DNA from: Streptomyces mirabilis
GTDB lineage: Bacteria > Actinomycetota > Actinomycetes > Streptomycetales > Streptomycetaceae
Assembly: GCF_018310535.1 (NCBI RefSeq)
Contig: NZ_CP074102.1
Span: forward strand, 3,162,001 to 3,226,000
Reading direction: 5' to 3'
Length of the DNA stretch: 64,000 nt
Shown: piece after piece, positions 1 through 8,496 of the stretch
Numbering within the stretch: position 1 is the first letter of the stretch
Layout: every line of letters starts with the position of its first letter
Made by a program: the position numbers and the translations under genes
Notes under the pieces: model-generated
Told to the model about the DNA's origin: nothing
Database searches by the model: none
The model's input: the letters and a program-made list of their open reading frames with translations, nothing else

Positions 1-1
1 G

Positions 2-418
2 GCGGTCGGGCGGGCCCTGTCCGCGTTGAGCGCCGCCGCGAAGAAGGGGCTCGGCGAGCCCGCGCTCGCCGAACTCGTCATGATCCGCGCCTCCCAGCTC
101 AACCACTGCGCGTTCTGCCTCGACATGCACCTCGAACTGGCCCGCAAGAACGGCGAGTCCGAGGACCGCATCCAGCTCCTCAACGCCTGGGAGGAAGCGG
201 AGGATCTCTACAGCGAGCGCGAGCGGGCGGCGCTGACGCTGACGGAGGCGGTGACCGTCCTGACGGAGGGCTTCGTGCCGGACGAGGTGTACGCGCGGGC
301 GGCCGAGCACTTCGACGACGTCCGGCTCGCGCACCTCATCGCCCTGATCACCGCGATCAACGGCTGGAACCGGGTGATGGTGAGCCGTCGGATCCCGCCG
401 GGGGGATACGCGCCGTGA
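2..418 (+). CDS. AhpD-like carboxymuconolactone decarboxylase family protein (5' end outside window)
   Basis: The reading frame is open from the first bases of the window, so the start lies upstream and at least 139 codons are visible. The core KIRASQxNxCxFCxxMH signature of the AhpD/CMD family is present as IRASQLNHCAFCLDMH, with the paired cysteines and following histidine that act in alkylhydroperoxidase-type redox chemistry. The C-terminal INGWNRVMV stretch is also typical. In-window starts such as TTG at 26 would cut off the conserved N-terminal helix, so I do not favour them. The last bases overlap the next gene by 4 bp (GTGA), which suggests translational coupling. Substrate unknown; a peroxide or organic peroxide role is inference. 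Confidence 0.85.
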   Translation, partial: AVGRALSALSAAAKKGLGEPALAELVMIRASQLNHCAFCLDMHLELARKNGESEDRIQLLNAWEEAEDLYSERERAALTLTEAVTVLTEGFVPDEVYARAAEHFDDVRLAHLIALITAINGWNRVMVSRRIPPGGYAP

Positions 419-1128
419 GCGGGGTCGAGGTCTTACGGGCACTGCATCGCCATCGCCTCCCCGACGATCCCCTCGTCCTGCCCGGCCCCTGGGACGCCGT
501 CTCCGCGCGGGTGTGCGTGGACGCCGGGTTCCCCGCGCTCGCCACGCCCAGCGCGGGGATCGCCGCCTCGCTCGGGTACGAGGACGGGGCCACGCCCGCC
601 GCCGAGATGTTCGCGGCGGTCGCGCGGATCGTGCGGGCCGTGGAGGTGCCGGTGTCGGCGGACGTCGAGGACGGGTACGGGCTCGCGCCGAAGGAGCTGG
701 TGGCACGCCTGCTGGAGGCGGGGGCCGTGGGGTGCAACCTTGAGGACTCCCACGGCGGAGCCCTCAAGGACCCGGCCCGGCACGCCGACTGGCTGGCCGA
801 GGTGCGCTCCGCCGCGGGCGACCGGCTCTTCGTCAACGCCCGCGTCGACACCTTCGCCCGCGGGGACGGTGATCCGGAGCGGGCGATCGAGCGGGCCGCG
901 CTGTACGTCGCGGCGGGCGCCGACTGCGTGTATCCGATCGGCGCCCCCGTCGGCGTACTGCCGCTGCTGCGGGCGGGGATCCAGGGCCCGATCAACGTGT
1001 TCGCACGGCTCGACGGCCCCCGGGCCGCCGAACTCGGCGAGCTGGGGGCCACCCGGATCACCTTCGGGCCGGGCCTCCAGCGCCGCGCGACCGGGGCACT
1101 GCGGGAGATCGCCGCGCACCTGAGATAG
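415..1128 (+). CDS. isocitrate lyase/PEP mutase superfamily protein with a TTA codon
   Basis: The 237-residue protein has the features of the small ICL/PEP-mutase superfamily: LPGPWDAVSARVxxxAGFPALATPSAGIAASLGY, then VPVSADVEDGYG with metal-binding acidic residues, and a central GCNLEDS. These enzymes make or break C-C or P-C bonds next to a carboxylate, such as 2-methylisocitrate or carboxyphosphonoenolpyruvate; the substrate here is unknown. The GTG start overlaps the stop of the AhpD-like gene, so the two are probably co-translated. Codon 7 is TTA (433-435), the only in-frame TTA I found in the called genes, so translation may depend on the bldA tRNA. Confidence 0.85.
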   Translation: MSGVEVLRALHRHRLPDDPLVLPGPWDAVSARVCVDAGFPALATPSAGIAASLGYEDGATPAAEMFAAVARIVRAVEVPVSADVEDGYGLAPKELVARLLEAGAVGCNLEDSHGGALKDPARHADWLAEVRSAAGDRLFVNARVDTFARGDGDPERAIERAALYVAAGADCVYPIGAPVGVLPLLRAGIQGPINVFARLDGPRAAELGELGATRITFGPGLQRRATGALREIAAHLR

Positions 1129-1134
1129 CCGGGG

Positions 1135-2091
1135 TCACGACAGCCACGCGCGCCACGTCGACGCGTGGCTGTCGACCCACTTCTTCGCCGCGTCCTGCGG
1201 CGACAGCTTGTCGTTCGCGATCATCAGGGAGACCTCGTTCTGGTCCTCGGTGGTCCACTTGAACTTCTTCAGGAAGGCGGCCGCCTTGCCGCCGCTCTTC
1301 GCGAAGTCGGCGTTCAGGTACTTCTGGAGCGGTGTGTGCGGGTAGGCGCAGGCGACCTTGGCCGCGTCGGCGTCGCAGCCCTCCTTGTACGGCGGCAGCT
1401 TCACCTCCGTCATGGGGACCTTCTTGAAGAGCCACTGGGGCGAGTACCAGTAGGTGAGGAAGGGCTTCTTCTCCTTGGCGAACTGCTTCATCTGGGTGAT
1501 CTGCGCGGCCTCCGAACCGGCGAACACCACCTGGTAGTTCAGCTTCAGGTTGGTCACCAGGGCCTTGTCGTTGGTGACGTAGGAGGGTGAGCCGTCCATG
1601 AGCTGGCCCTTGCCGCCGCTCTCCGCGGTGCGCAGTTGGTCGGCGTACTTGTTGAGGTTCTTCCAGTCGGTCACGTCGGGGTGCTGCTTGGCGAAGTACG
1701 TCGGGACGTACCAGCCGATGTGCCCGGTGACGCCCAGGTCCCCGCCGGGGGCGATCGTCTTCTTGTCCTCGACGTACCGCTTCTCCTGGTCGGGGTGGCC
1801 CCAGTCCTCCAGGATGGCGTCGACCCGGCCCTGGCTGAGCGCGTCCCACGCGGGGACCTCGTCGACCTGGACGGTGTCGACGCGATAGCCGAGCTCGTGC
1901 TCCAGCAGGTACTGCGCGACGGCCACGTTGGCCTGTGCGCCCACCCAGGACTGGACGGAAAGGGTCAGGCTCTTCGAGCCCCGCGCGTTCGCGAAGGGCG
2001 AGGCCTGCTTGGTCATGTCGACGGCGCCGCAACCGGTCAGCGTCAGCAGCGCGGCCGCACCGGCCATCACCGAAGTCGTACGAAGGCGCAT
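1135..2091 (-). CDS. glycine betaine/choline ABC transporter substrate-binding lipoprotein
   Basis: The 318-residue protein starts with a lipoprotein signal peptide and a lipobox LTGC that places the acylated cysteine at residue 21. The mature part resembles OpuAC/ProX receptors, with SWVGAQANVAVAQYLLEHELGY near the N-terminus and the aromatic-rich stretches WYVPTYF and YWYSPQW that could form the cage for a quaternary amine. It is the last gene of the minus-strand cluster, 1 bp after the permease. It should deliver betaine or a related compound to the permease encoded upstream. The exact ligand (betaine, choline or proline betaine) cannot be read from the sequence. Confidence 0.88.
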   Translation of the reverse strand: MRLRTTSVMAGAAALLTLTGCGAVDMTKQASPFANARGSKSLTLSVQSWVGAQANVAVAQYLLEHELGYRVDTVQVDEVPAWDALSQGRVDAILEDWGHPDQEKRYVEDKKTIAPGGDLGVTGHIGWYVPTYFAKQHPDVTDWKNLNKYADQLRTAESGGKGQLMDGSPSYVTNDKALVTNLKLNYQVVFAGSEAAQITQMKQFAKEKKPFLTYWYSPQWLFKKVPMTEVKLPPYKEGCDADAAKVACAYPHTPLQKYLNADFAKSGGKAAAFLKKFKWTTEDQNEVSLMIANDKLSPQDAAKKWVDSHASTWRAWLS

Positions 2092-2092
2092 G

Positions 2093-4051
2093 TCACGCTC
2101 CCTTCTTCGTGGTCCGCGCGGTCGGCTGGGTCACCCGGTCGAGCATCAGGCCGAGGCAGACGATCGCCGCGCCGGCGACGAGACCGGTCGCCAGGTCGCC
2201 CTGCGCGAGGCCGAACACGACGTCGTAACCGAGCGCGCCACCGCCGACCAGACCGCCGATGATGACGACGGCGAGGACGAGCACGACGCCCTGGTTCACG
2301 GCGAGGAGCAGCGACTGGCGGGCCAGCGGCAGCTGGACCTGGCGCAGTTGCTGGGCGCCGGTGGCGCCGAGCGAGCGGGCCGACTCCAGCGCGGCCGGGT
2401 CGACGGCGCGCAGGCCCTGGGTGGTGATGCGGACGACGGCGGGCAGCGCGTAGACGACCGCGGCGGCCACGGCGGGCGCGCGGCCCACGCCGAACAGCGC
2501 CACCACCGGGATCAGGTAGACGAACTGCGGCATCGTCTGGAAGACGTCAAGGACCGGCCGCAGCAGCCGCTCGACGCGCTCGCTGCGCGCCGCCGCAATG
2601 CCGGTCGCGAAGCCGAGCACGAGGGTCACGGCGACCGCCGCGAGGACCTGCGACAGCGTGTCCAGGGACGGCTTCCACACGCCGAGCACCCCGATCGCGG
2701 CCATCGCGAGGACCGCGGTGAGGGCGGTGCGCCACGTGCCGATCAGCCAGGCCAGGGCGGCGACGATCAGCAGGACCGACCACCAGGGCAGCCACTGAAG
2801 GCCGTCCCGGACGGGGTCCAGGACCCAGGTGGTGAAGTGGCCCGCCCAGTCGGCGGTGCCGCCGATGTAGGGGACGCCGGAGTACAGGTGGTTGGTCATC
2901 CAGTCGACGACGCGGTTCACGGGCTCGGCGATGGAGAGGGTCCAGGAGGCGGGCCAGTCGAGACGGCCGGTGAGGTGTCCGGCCAGCGCCACGACGAGGG
3001 CCACGGCAGCGGCGTACACCCAGCGCAGTGCCGTCGCCCCGGAGTCCGAGCCGAGCCGCTCCCCGGCCGCTCCCGTCACCCGGTCCAGGACGACCGCGAG
3101 CAGCACGATCGGGATACCGGCGGCGAGTGCGGCGCCCACGTCGACGGAGGCCAGGGCCTGGTAGACGCGGTCGCCGAGGCCGCCCGCGCCGATCACGGAG
3201 GCGATGACCGCCATGGACAGGGCCATCATGATCGTCTGGTTGAGGCCGAGGAGGAGTTCCTTGCGGGCCAGCGGGAGGCGGGCGGTCAGCAGGCGCTGAC
3301 GGGCGGTGGCGCCGAGCGAGGTGACGGCCTCCATCACCCCGGCGTCGGCGTCACGCAGGCCGAGCGCGGTGAGGCGGGCCATGGGCGGGGCGGCGTACAC
3401 GACGGTGGCGAGGACGGCGGCGGGGACGCCGATGCCGAAGACGAGGACGACGGGGAGGAGGTACGCGAACGCCGGGAGCACCTGCATGGTGTCGAGGACG
3501 GGGCGCAGCGCGCGGTAGGTGCGGTCGGAGAGCCCGGCGGCGAGGCCGAGCAGCGCGCCCAGCAGGACGGACGCGAGGACGGCGACCACCATGAGCGCGA
3601 GGGTCTGCATGGTCGGCACCCACATGCCGAGCAGTCCGCAGGCGAGGAACGCGGCGGCCGTGCCGAGCGCGAGCCGTACGCCCGCCGTGCGCCAGGCGAC
3701 GAGTGCCGCGACGGCTGTCACACCGGCCCAGCCCGCCGCGAGCAGCACCACGTAGACGGCGCGCACGGAGAGGACGACGGCGCTGCTGACGTACCCGAAG
3801 AAGTACAGGAACAGGGGGTGGCTGTCCCGGTTGTCGATGATCCACCCGCTGGCTCGGCCGAGGGGTGCGGAGAGGTCGACGGTGAGGGCGCCCGGCCAGG
3901 TGCCGCTCGCCCAGTGGGAGTCGAGGACCGGGACGATCACGGCCGCCGCGACGGCGAGCAGCAGCAGCTTGCCGACGGCCCGGTGTCTGCCGAGGTTCTT
4001 GAGCAGCGCGGCGATGCCGGAGTGACCGACGGTCGCGGTGACGGTGGCCAT
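2093..4051 (-). CDS. fused double permease of a glycine betaine-type ABC transporter
   Basis: The protein of 652 residues contains two complete ProW/OpuAB-type membrane domains in tandem. Each half has its own EAA loop: EAVTSLGATARQRLL near residues 241-255 and ESARSLGATGAQQLR near 556-570. Each is preceded by a Q-x-P-x-F/Y-x-Y-L-x-P motif near 190 and 505. Most relatives have one such domain and work as homodimers, so this looks like a gene duplication and fusion giving a covalent heterodimer. The ATG overlaps the ATPase stop by one base (TGATG). An open frame continues upstream of 4051 but is only a shadow of the ATPase gene. Confidence 0.88.
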   Translation of the reverse strand: MATVTATVGHSGIAALLKNLGRHRAVGKLLLLAVAAAVIVPVLDSHWASGTWPGALTVDLSAPLGRASGWIIDNRDSHPLFLYFFGYVSSAVVLSVRAVYVVLLAAGWAGVTAVAALVAWRTAGVRLALGTAAAFLACGLLGMWVPTMQTLALMVVAVLASVLLGALLGLAAGLSDRTYRALRPVLDTMQVLPAFAYLLPVVLVFGIGVPAAVLATVVYAAPPMARLTALGLRDADAGVMEAVTSLGATARQRLLTARLPLARKELLLGLNQTIMMALSMAVIASVIGAGGLGDRVYQALASVDVGAALAAGIPIVLLAVVLDRVTGAAGERLGSDSGATALRWVYAAAVALVVALAGHLTGRLDWPASWTLSIAEPVNRVVDWMTNHLYSGVPYIGGTADWAGHFTTWVLDPVRDGLQWLPWWSVLLIVAALAWLIGTWRTALTAVLAMAAIGVLGVWKPSLDTLSQVLAAVAVTLVLGFATGIAAARSERVERLLRPVLDVFQTMPQFVYLIPVVALFGVGRAPAVAAAVVYALPAVVRITTQGLRAVDPAALESARSLGATGAQQLRQVQLPLARQSLLLAVNQGVVLVLAVVIIGGLVGGGALGYDVVFGLAQGDLATGLVAGAAIVCLGLMLDRVTQPTARTTKKGA

Positions 4052-5124
4052 CAGGCGGCCTCCCCACGGGGGCCGTCCGGCGCCCCGGCTGCGGGCGTGT
4101 CCGCGCCGGCCACCACGCCGAGCAGCGCCGCCGGGTCCACGACGCCGACGCAGCGTCCATGGTCCATCACGCGGGCGGGGTCGCCCGAGCGGGCCACCGC
4201 CTCGATGGCCTCGGAGACGGTCGCGTCGGGAGCGAGCGCCGGGCCCCGGGCGGCCTCCGCGGCGGACGCGGCCCGCATGGCCGTACGGACGGTCATGACC
4301 TGTTCGCGCGGTACGTCCCGGACGAACTCGCGGACGTAGTCGTCGGCGGGCGAGCCGACGATCTCCTCGGGGGTGCCGAGCTGGACGACACGGCCGTCGC
4401 GCATGAGCGCGATGCGGTCGCCGAGGCGCAGCGCCTCGTTGAGGTCGTGGGTGATGAAGACCATCGTGCGGCCCTCGTCGTGGTGCAGCCGGATGACCTC
4501 CTCCTGCATGTCGCGCCGGATCAGCGGGTCGAGCGCGCTGAACGGCTCGTCGAAGAGCAGGACTTCGGGGTCGACGGCGAGCGCGCGGGCGAGCCCGACG
4601 CGCTGCTGCTGGCCGCCGGACAGCTGGCCGGGCCTGCGCTGCTCCATGCCCTCGAGGCCGACCTTGGCGACGACCTCGGCGGCCTTCTCGCGGCGCTCCG
4701 CCTTGCCGACACCCTGGATCTCCAGGCCGTAGGCCACGTTGTCGAGCACCGAGCGGTGCGGGAGCAGGCCGAAGTGCTGGAAGACCATCGCGGCGCGGTG
4801 GCGGCGCAGTTCCCGCAGCCGGTTCTTGTCCATGGCGCGTACGTCCTCGCCGTCGATGACGATCGCGCCCGCGGTCGGCTCGATCAGCCGGGTGAGACAG
4901 CGGACCAGCGTGGACTTGCCGGAGCCGGACAGGCCCATGACGACGAAGACCTCGCCCTTGCGGACGTCGAAGCTCACGTCCCGGACGGCGGCCGTGCAGC
5001 CGGTGCGGGAGCGGAGTTCGGCGGGGGTGAGGGCGGCGAGCTCGGGGTCGGCGGGGACGCGCTCGGCCTTCGGCCCGAACACCTTCCACAGGCCGTCGAC
5101 GGAGAAGACGGAATCAGTACTCAT
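4051..5124 (-). CDS. glycine betaine-type ABC transporter ATP-binding protein
   Basis: The 357-residue ATPase has a Walker [10 protein letters not shown] at residues 64-72, the signature LSGGQQQR, and a Walker [12 protein letters not shown]. This is a ProV/OpuAA-type ABC protein, including the long N-terminal insertion before the Walker A. Residues after about 280 form a short CBS-like tail with the segment [34 protein letters not shown] domains in this family sense ionic strength or nucleotides, so osmotic gating is a reasonable inference. I chose the ATG at 5124 because it overlaps the preceding stop as TGATG. The open frame reaches 5154 but adds no conserved sequence. Confidence 0.88.
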   Translation of the reverse strand: MSTDSVFSVDGLWKVFGPKAERVPADPELAALTPAELRSRTGCTAAVRDVSFDVRKGEVFVVMGLSGSGKSTLVRCLTRLIEPTAGAIVIDGEDVRAMDKNRLRELRRHRAAMVFQHFGLLPHRSVLDNVAYGLEIQGVGKAERREKAAEVVAKVGLEGMEQRRPGQLSGGQQQRVGLARALAVDPEVLLFDEPFSALDPLIRRDMQEEVIRLHHDEGRTMVFITHDLNEALRLGDRIALMRDGRVVQLGTPEEIVGSPADDYVREFVRDVPREQVMTVRTAMRAASAAEAARGPALAPDATVSEAIEAVARSGDPARVMDHGRCVGVVDPAALLGVVAGADTPAAGAPDGPRGEAA

Positions 5125-6671
5125 CACGCACCGCCCCCGATCAGCTCCGCGCATTTCTCCCCGACCATGAGCACTCCGATCATCGGGTTCACGGCGGGCA
5201 TCGTCGGGAAGACGGACGCGTCGGCGATCCGCAGGCCGTCGAGGCCGCGTACCCTCAACTCGGGGTCTACCACGGCCAGTTGATCATCAGTGGCGCCCAT
5301 CCGGCAGGTGCCCGCCGGGTGGTAGACGGTGTGCGCGACCTGACGGGCGTACGCGCCCAGCTCCTCGTCGTCGGTGACCTCGGGCCCGGGGCACACCTCG
5401 CGCTTGAGCCAGCCGGCGAGCGGCTCGGTGCGGGCGATCCGGCGGGCGATGCGGATGCCGTCGACGAGGGTGCGGCCGTCGTAGTCGTCCTCGTCCGTGA
5501 AGTAGCGGAAGTCCAGGGCGGGCTTGACCGATGGATCGGCGCTGGTCAGGTAGAGGCGGCCGCGGCTGCGCGGCTTGGGGATGTTGGGGGTCATGGAGAC
5601 GCCGTGCGCCGGGCGTTCGTAGCCCAGCCGCTCCGGGTTGTCCGTGAAGGGGATCTGGTAGAAGTGGAACATCAGGTCGGGGCCCGCCTGTTCGGGGTCG
5701 CGGCGCACGAACAGGCCCGCGTCGGAGTCCATCGCCGAGTTCTCCGGGATCGGCCCGTCGGTCTCCCAGACGATGACCGACTCGGGGTGGTCGAGCAGGT
5801 TCTCGCCGACGCCGGGCAGGTCGTGGGCGACGGGTATGCCGAGCTCCGCCAGGTCGTGGGCGGGTCCGATCCCGGAGTGCAGCAGCAGCCGCGGCGAGTC
5901 GACCGCGCCCGCGCAGAGCAGGACCTCGCGCCGGGCCCGTACGAGGCTCTCCGTGCCGTCCTTGGCGCGTACGTGCACGCCCGTGGCGCGCGTCCCCTCC
6001 AGCTCGAGCCGGTACGCCCAGGTCTCCAGCAGCAGCGTGAGGTTGGGCCGTTCGTCCATCACCGGGTGCAGATACGCGACCGACGCGCTGGAGCGCTTGT
6101 TGTTCTCGGGGTGGTAGGCGAGGTCGAAGAAGCCGGTGCCCTCGGTGAACGGCTTCTTGTTGAAGCCCTCGACGCGGGGCACGCCCAGCGCGCCCTGGGC
6201 GGCCTCGACGAAGTCGCGGGCGATGGCGTTGCGGTCCTTCTCGTCGACCGGGACGATGTTGTTGAGGAGCCGCGCGAAGTACGCCTCCATCGGCACCGCG
6301 CCCCAGCCCTTGGCGCCCGCCGTCTCCCACTCGTCCCAGTCGGACGGCAGCGGCTTGAACGCGATCAGCGTGTTGTGGGACGAACAGCCGCCGAGGACGC
6401 GGGCCCGGCTGTGCCGGATGTGCGAGTTGCCGCGCGGCTGCACGGTCGTCGGGTAGTCGTAGTCCAGTTCGCCGCCGAGCAGGCCCATCCAGCGGCGCAG
6501 GGTGAGGACGTCCTCACGGCCGACGTCACTGGGACCGCCCTCGATGACGGCGACCGTCACGTCGGCGTTCTCGGTGAGACGGGAGGCGATGACGGAGCCT
6601 GCCGTGCCGCCGCCGACGACGACGTAGTCGTACGTGTTCTCGGACGCGTTCTCGTGCGTGCTTTCGTGCAT
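5124..6671 (-). CDS. GMC family oxidoreductase, choline dehydrogenase/oxidase-like
   Basis: The 515-residue flavoenzyme carries the N-terminal FAD-binding motif [16 protein letters not shown], a second GMC signature around [19 protein letters not shown], and the C-terminal catalytic region [11 protein letters not shown] followed by PAVNPM. GMC enzymes oxidise alcohols. Next to a betaine transporter and an aldehyde dehydrogenase, the likely substrate is choline, giving betaine aldehyde, although other alcohols are possible. The ATG at 6671 has GGAG seven bases upstream; a TTG at 6698 is less likely. The gene follows the aldehyde dehydrogenase by 53 bp and overlaps the ATPase gene start by one base. 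Confidence 0.87.
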   Translation of the reverse strand: MHESTHENASENTYDYVVVGGGTAGSVIASRLTENADVTVAVIEGGPSDVGREDVLTLRRWMGLLGGELDYDYPTTVQPRGNSHIRHSRARVLGGCSSHNTLIAFKPLPSDWDEWETAGAKGWGAVPMEAYFARLLNNIVPVDEKDRNAIARDFVEAAQGALGVPRVEGFNKKPFTEGTGFFDLAYHPENNKRSSASVAYLHPVMDERPNLTLLLETWAYRLELEGTRATGVHVRAKDGTESLVRARREVLLCAGAVDSPRLLLHSGIGPAHDLAELGIPVAHDLPGVGENLLDHPESVIVWETDGPIPENSAMDSDAGLFVRRDPEQAGPDLMFHFYQIPFTDNPERLGYERPAHGVSMTPNIPKPRSRGRLYLTSADPSVKPALDFRYFTDEDDYDGRTLVDGIRIARRIARTEPLAGWLKREVCPGPEVTDDEELGAYARQVAHTVYHPAGTCRMGATDDQLAVVDPELRVRGLDGLRIADASVFPTMPAVNPMIGVLMVGEKCAELIGGGA

Positions 6672-6724
6672 GGGGGTGCTCCAGGGTGCAAGGTGCAAGT
6701 GCTGTGTGGGGTGGTGGGGTTACG

Positions 6725-8263
6725 TCACTGGGGTCCGCCCGCGAACCAGCGGACCGGCTTCGGCGCCAGGTTCTGGTAGACGTGCTTGGTCTCGCGGTAC
6801 TCGGCGAGGCCCGCCGGGCCCAGTTCGCGCCCCACGCCGCTCTTCCCGAAGCCGCCCCACTCCGCCTGCGGGAGGTAGGGGTGGAAGTCGTTGATCCAGA
6901 CGGTGCCGTGCCGCAGCCGTCCCGCGACGCGGCGGGCGCGGCCCGCGTCGGTGGTCCAGACGGCGCCCGCGAGCCCGTACTCGGTGTCGTTGGCGAGCGC
7001 GACGGCCTCGTCCTCGGTGCGGAAGGTCTCCACGGTCAGGACGGGCCCGAAGACCTCCTCGCGGACCACCTTCATCTCCCGGTGGCACTGGTCGAGGACG
7101 GTCGGCTCGTAGAAGTACCCGGTGGCGGGCCGTTCGGCGGACGGCTCCGGGCGCCGGCCGCCCGCCCGCAGCACCGCGCCCTCCGCGAGTGCGGAGGCGA
7201 CGTACGCCTCGGTCTTCTCGCGCTGCCCCTCCGACACGAGGGGGCCGCACTCGACGCCGTCCTCGGTGCCGCGTCCGAGCCTGATCCTGCTTGCCCTGCG
7301 GGCCAGTTCGGCGACGAAGCGCTCGCGCACGGACTCCTCGACGATGAGCCGGGATCCGGCCGAGCAGACCTGGCCGCTGTGGATGAAGGCGGCGTTGAGA
7401 GCCTGGTCGACGGCGGTGTCGAAGTCCTCGTCCGTGGCGCAGGCGTCGGCGAAGACGACGTTGGGGTTCTTGCCGCCGAGCTCCAGGGCGACCTTCTTGA
7501 CGCTCTCCGCGGCGGCCCGCGCCACCTTCGTGCCGCTGACCAGGCCGCCGGTGAAGGAGACGAGGTCGACGTCGGGGTGCTCGGCCAGGCGGGCGCCCAC
7601 CGTGTGCCCCGGGCCGGTCACGAGGCCCGCGACCCCGGCGGGGAGTCCGGCCTCGGTGAGCAGCCGTATCAGCGCGATCGTCGTCAGCGGGGTGATCTCG
7701 CTCGGCTTGACCACGAAGGCGTTCCCGGCCGCGAGGGCGGGCGCGATCTTCCAACTGGCCTGCAGAAGCGGATAGTTCCAGGGGGTGATCAACGCGCATA
7801 CACCGACGGGCTCGTGCACGACGACGCTGTGGATGTCGTCGGACCCGGCGTCGACGACCCGCCCGCCACCCTCCCCCACGACGAGGTCGGCGAAGTACCG
7901 GAAGGCGTCCGCGACACAGTCGATGTCGACGCGCCCTTCTTCGAGGGTCTTGCCCGCGTCCCGGCTCTCCAGCAGCCCGAGCTCTTCCCGGTCCCGGACG
8001 AGGAGGTCGGCGACACGGCGCAGCAGCGCGGCGCGCTCGGCGACGGGGGTACGGGGCCACTCCCCCGTGTCGAAGGCGAGGCGGGCGGCGGCGACGGCCG
8101 CGTCCGCGTCCCGCTCGTCACCCTCCGCGACCACGGCGAACGGCTTGGCATCCGCGGGATCGAGGATCTCGCGGGTGGCACGGGAGACGGCCCCCCGCCA
8201 CTCTCCACCCACGTGAAGCGTCTGTTGTGCCTGCTGAGCCTGGTGCGCCTGGTGTCCGGCCAT
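6725..8263 (-). CDS. betaine-aldehyde-dehydrogenase-like ALDH
   Basis: The 512-residue protein shows the NAD(P)-dependent aldehyde dehydrogenase landmarks: TPWNYPLLQASWK, SFTGG in the cofactor site, the general-base motif ELGGKNP, and the catalytic cysteine in HSGQVCSAGSRL. The C-terminal WINDFHPYLPQAEWGGFGKSG and RETKHVYQN resemble betaine aldehyde dehydrogenases. It probably oxidises the aldehyde made by the GMC enzyme, completing choline to glycine betaine for osmoprotection. It is the first gene of the minus-strand cluster, and GGAAGG lies about ten bases before the ATG. The 233-bp region separating it from the MarR-GNAT gene contains two palindromes. Confidence 0.87.
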   Translation of the reverse strand: MAGHQAHQAQQAQQTLHVGGEWRGAVSRATREILDPADAKPFAVVAEGDERDADAAVAAARLAFDTGEWPRTPVAERAALLRRVADLLVRDREELGLLESRDAGKTLEEGRVDIDCVADAFRYFADLVVGEGGGRVVDAGSDDIHSVVVHEPVGVCALITPWNYPLLQASWKIAPALAAGNAFVVKPSEITPLTTIALIRLLTEAGLPAGVAGLVTGPGHTVGARLAEHPDVDLVSFTGGLVSGTKVARAAAESVKKVALELGGKNPNVVFADACATDEDFDTAVDQALNAAFIHSGQVCSAGSRLIVEESVRERFVAELARRASRIRLGRGTEDGVECGPLVSEGQREKTEAYVASALAEGAVLRAGGRRPEPSAERPATGYFYEPTVLDQCHREMKVVREEVFGPVLTVETFRTEDEAVALANDTEYGLAGAVWTTDAGRARRVAGRLRHGTVWINDFHPYLPQAEWGGFGKSGVGRELGPAGLAEYRETKHVYQNLAPKPVRWFAGGPQ

Positions 8264-8311
8264 GGTCGGTGTTGCCTTCCGTTCCTGTTCCGTGCCCCTG
8301 CGTGTCCGTAT

Positions 8312-8327
8312 GTGACACGCGTGTCAC
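8312..8327. promoter_or_regulatory. 16-bp perfect palindrome upstream of the ALDH gene
   Basis: GTGACACGCGTGTCAC is a perfect 16-bp palindrome 49 bp upstream of the ALDH start. Its place in the control region of the choline/betaine cluster suggests a dimeric repressor site. The sequence differs from the palindrome at 8478-8495, so a second regulator may be involved. Confidence 0.55.
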
Positions 8328-8477
8328 TCTCGGGGACCGGGAGCGCCTGCCCCTCGACCCGGAATGCATGCACAACCAGTGACCAAAAGTGCCCGGCGTC
8401 ACTGAAAAATAGGAAGAAATACGACCAGAAACCGCAAAACACAGGCTGAGAGTGACCGGCACCCCGGAGGTGGCTTT

Positions 8478-8495
8478 CTTTGACTAGAGTCAAAG
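8478..8495. promoter_or_regulatory. 18-bp inverted repeat next to the MarR-GNAT start, probable operator
   Basis: CTTTGACT-AG-AGTCAAAG is a perfect 8-bp inverted repeat with a 2-bp centre, ending two bases before the ATG at 8497. Its size and symmetry suit a MarR dimer, so autoregulation is the simplest reading. It also holds TAGAGT (8485-8490), which could be a -10 hexamer for a leaderless transcript starting at the ATG. Confidence 0.6.
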
Positions 8496-8496
8496 G

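Noticed and set aside
2226..2228. Apparent TTA codons on the minus strand (also 11064-11066, 13716-13718, 36149-36151 and 52968-52970)
   Set aside because: All are out of frame, spanning GGT-TAC or CGT-TAC codon pairs, so they do not create bldA dependence.
1928..4339. 803-codon plus-strand open frame across the permease and ATPase genes
   Set aside because: It is antisense to conserved transporter genes, has Arg/Gly/Asp/His-rich composition typical of high-GC shadow frames, and shows no domain.
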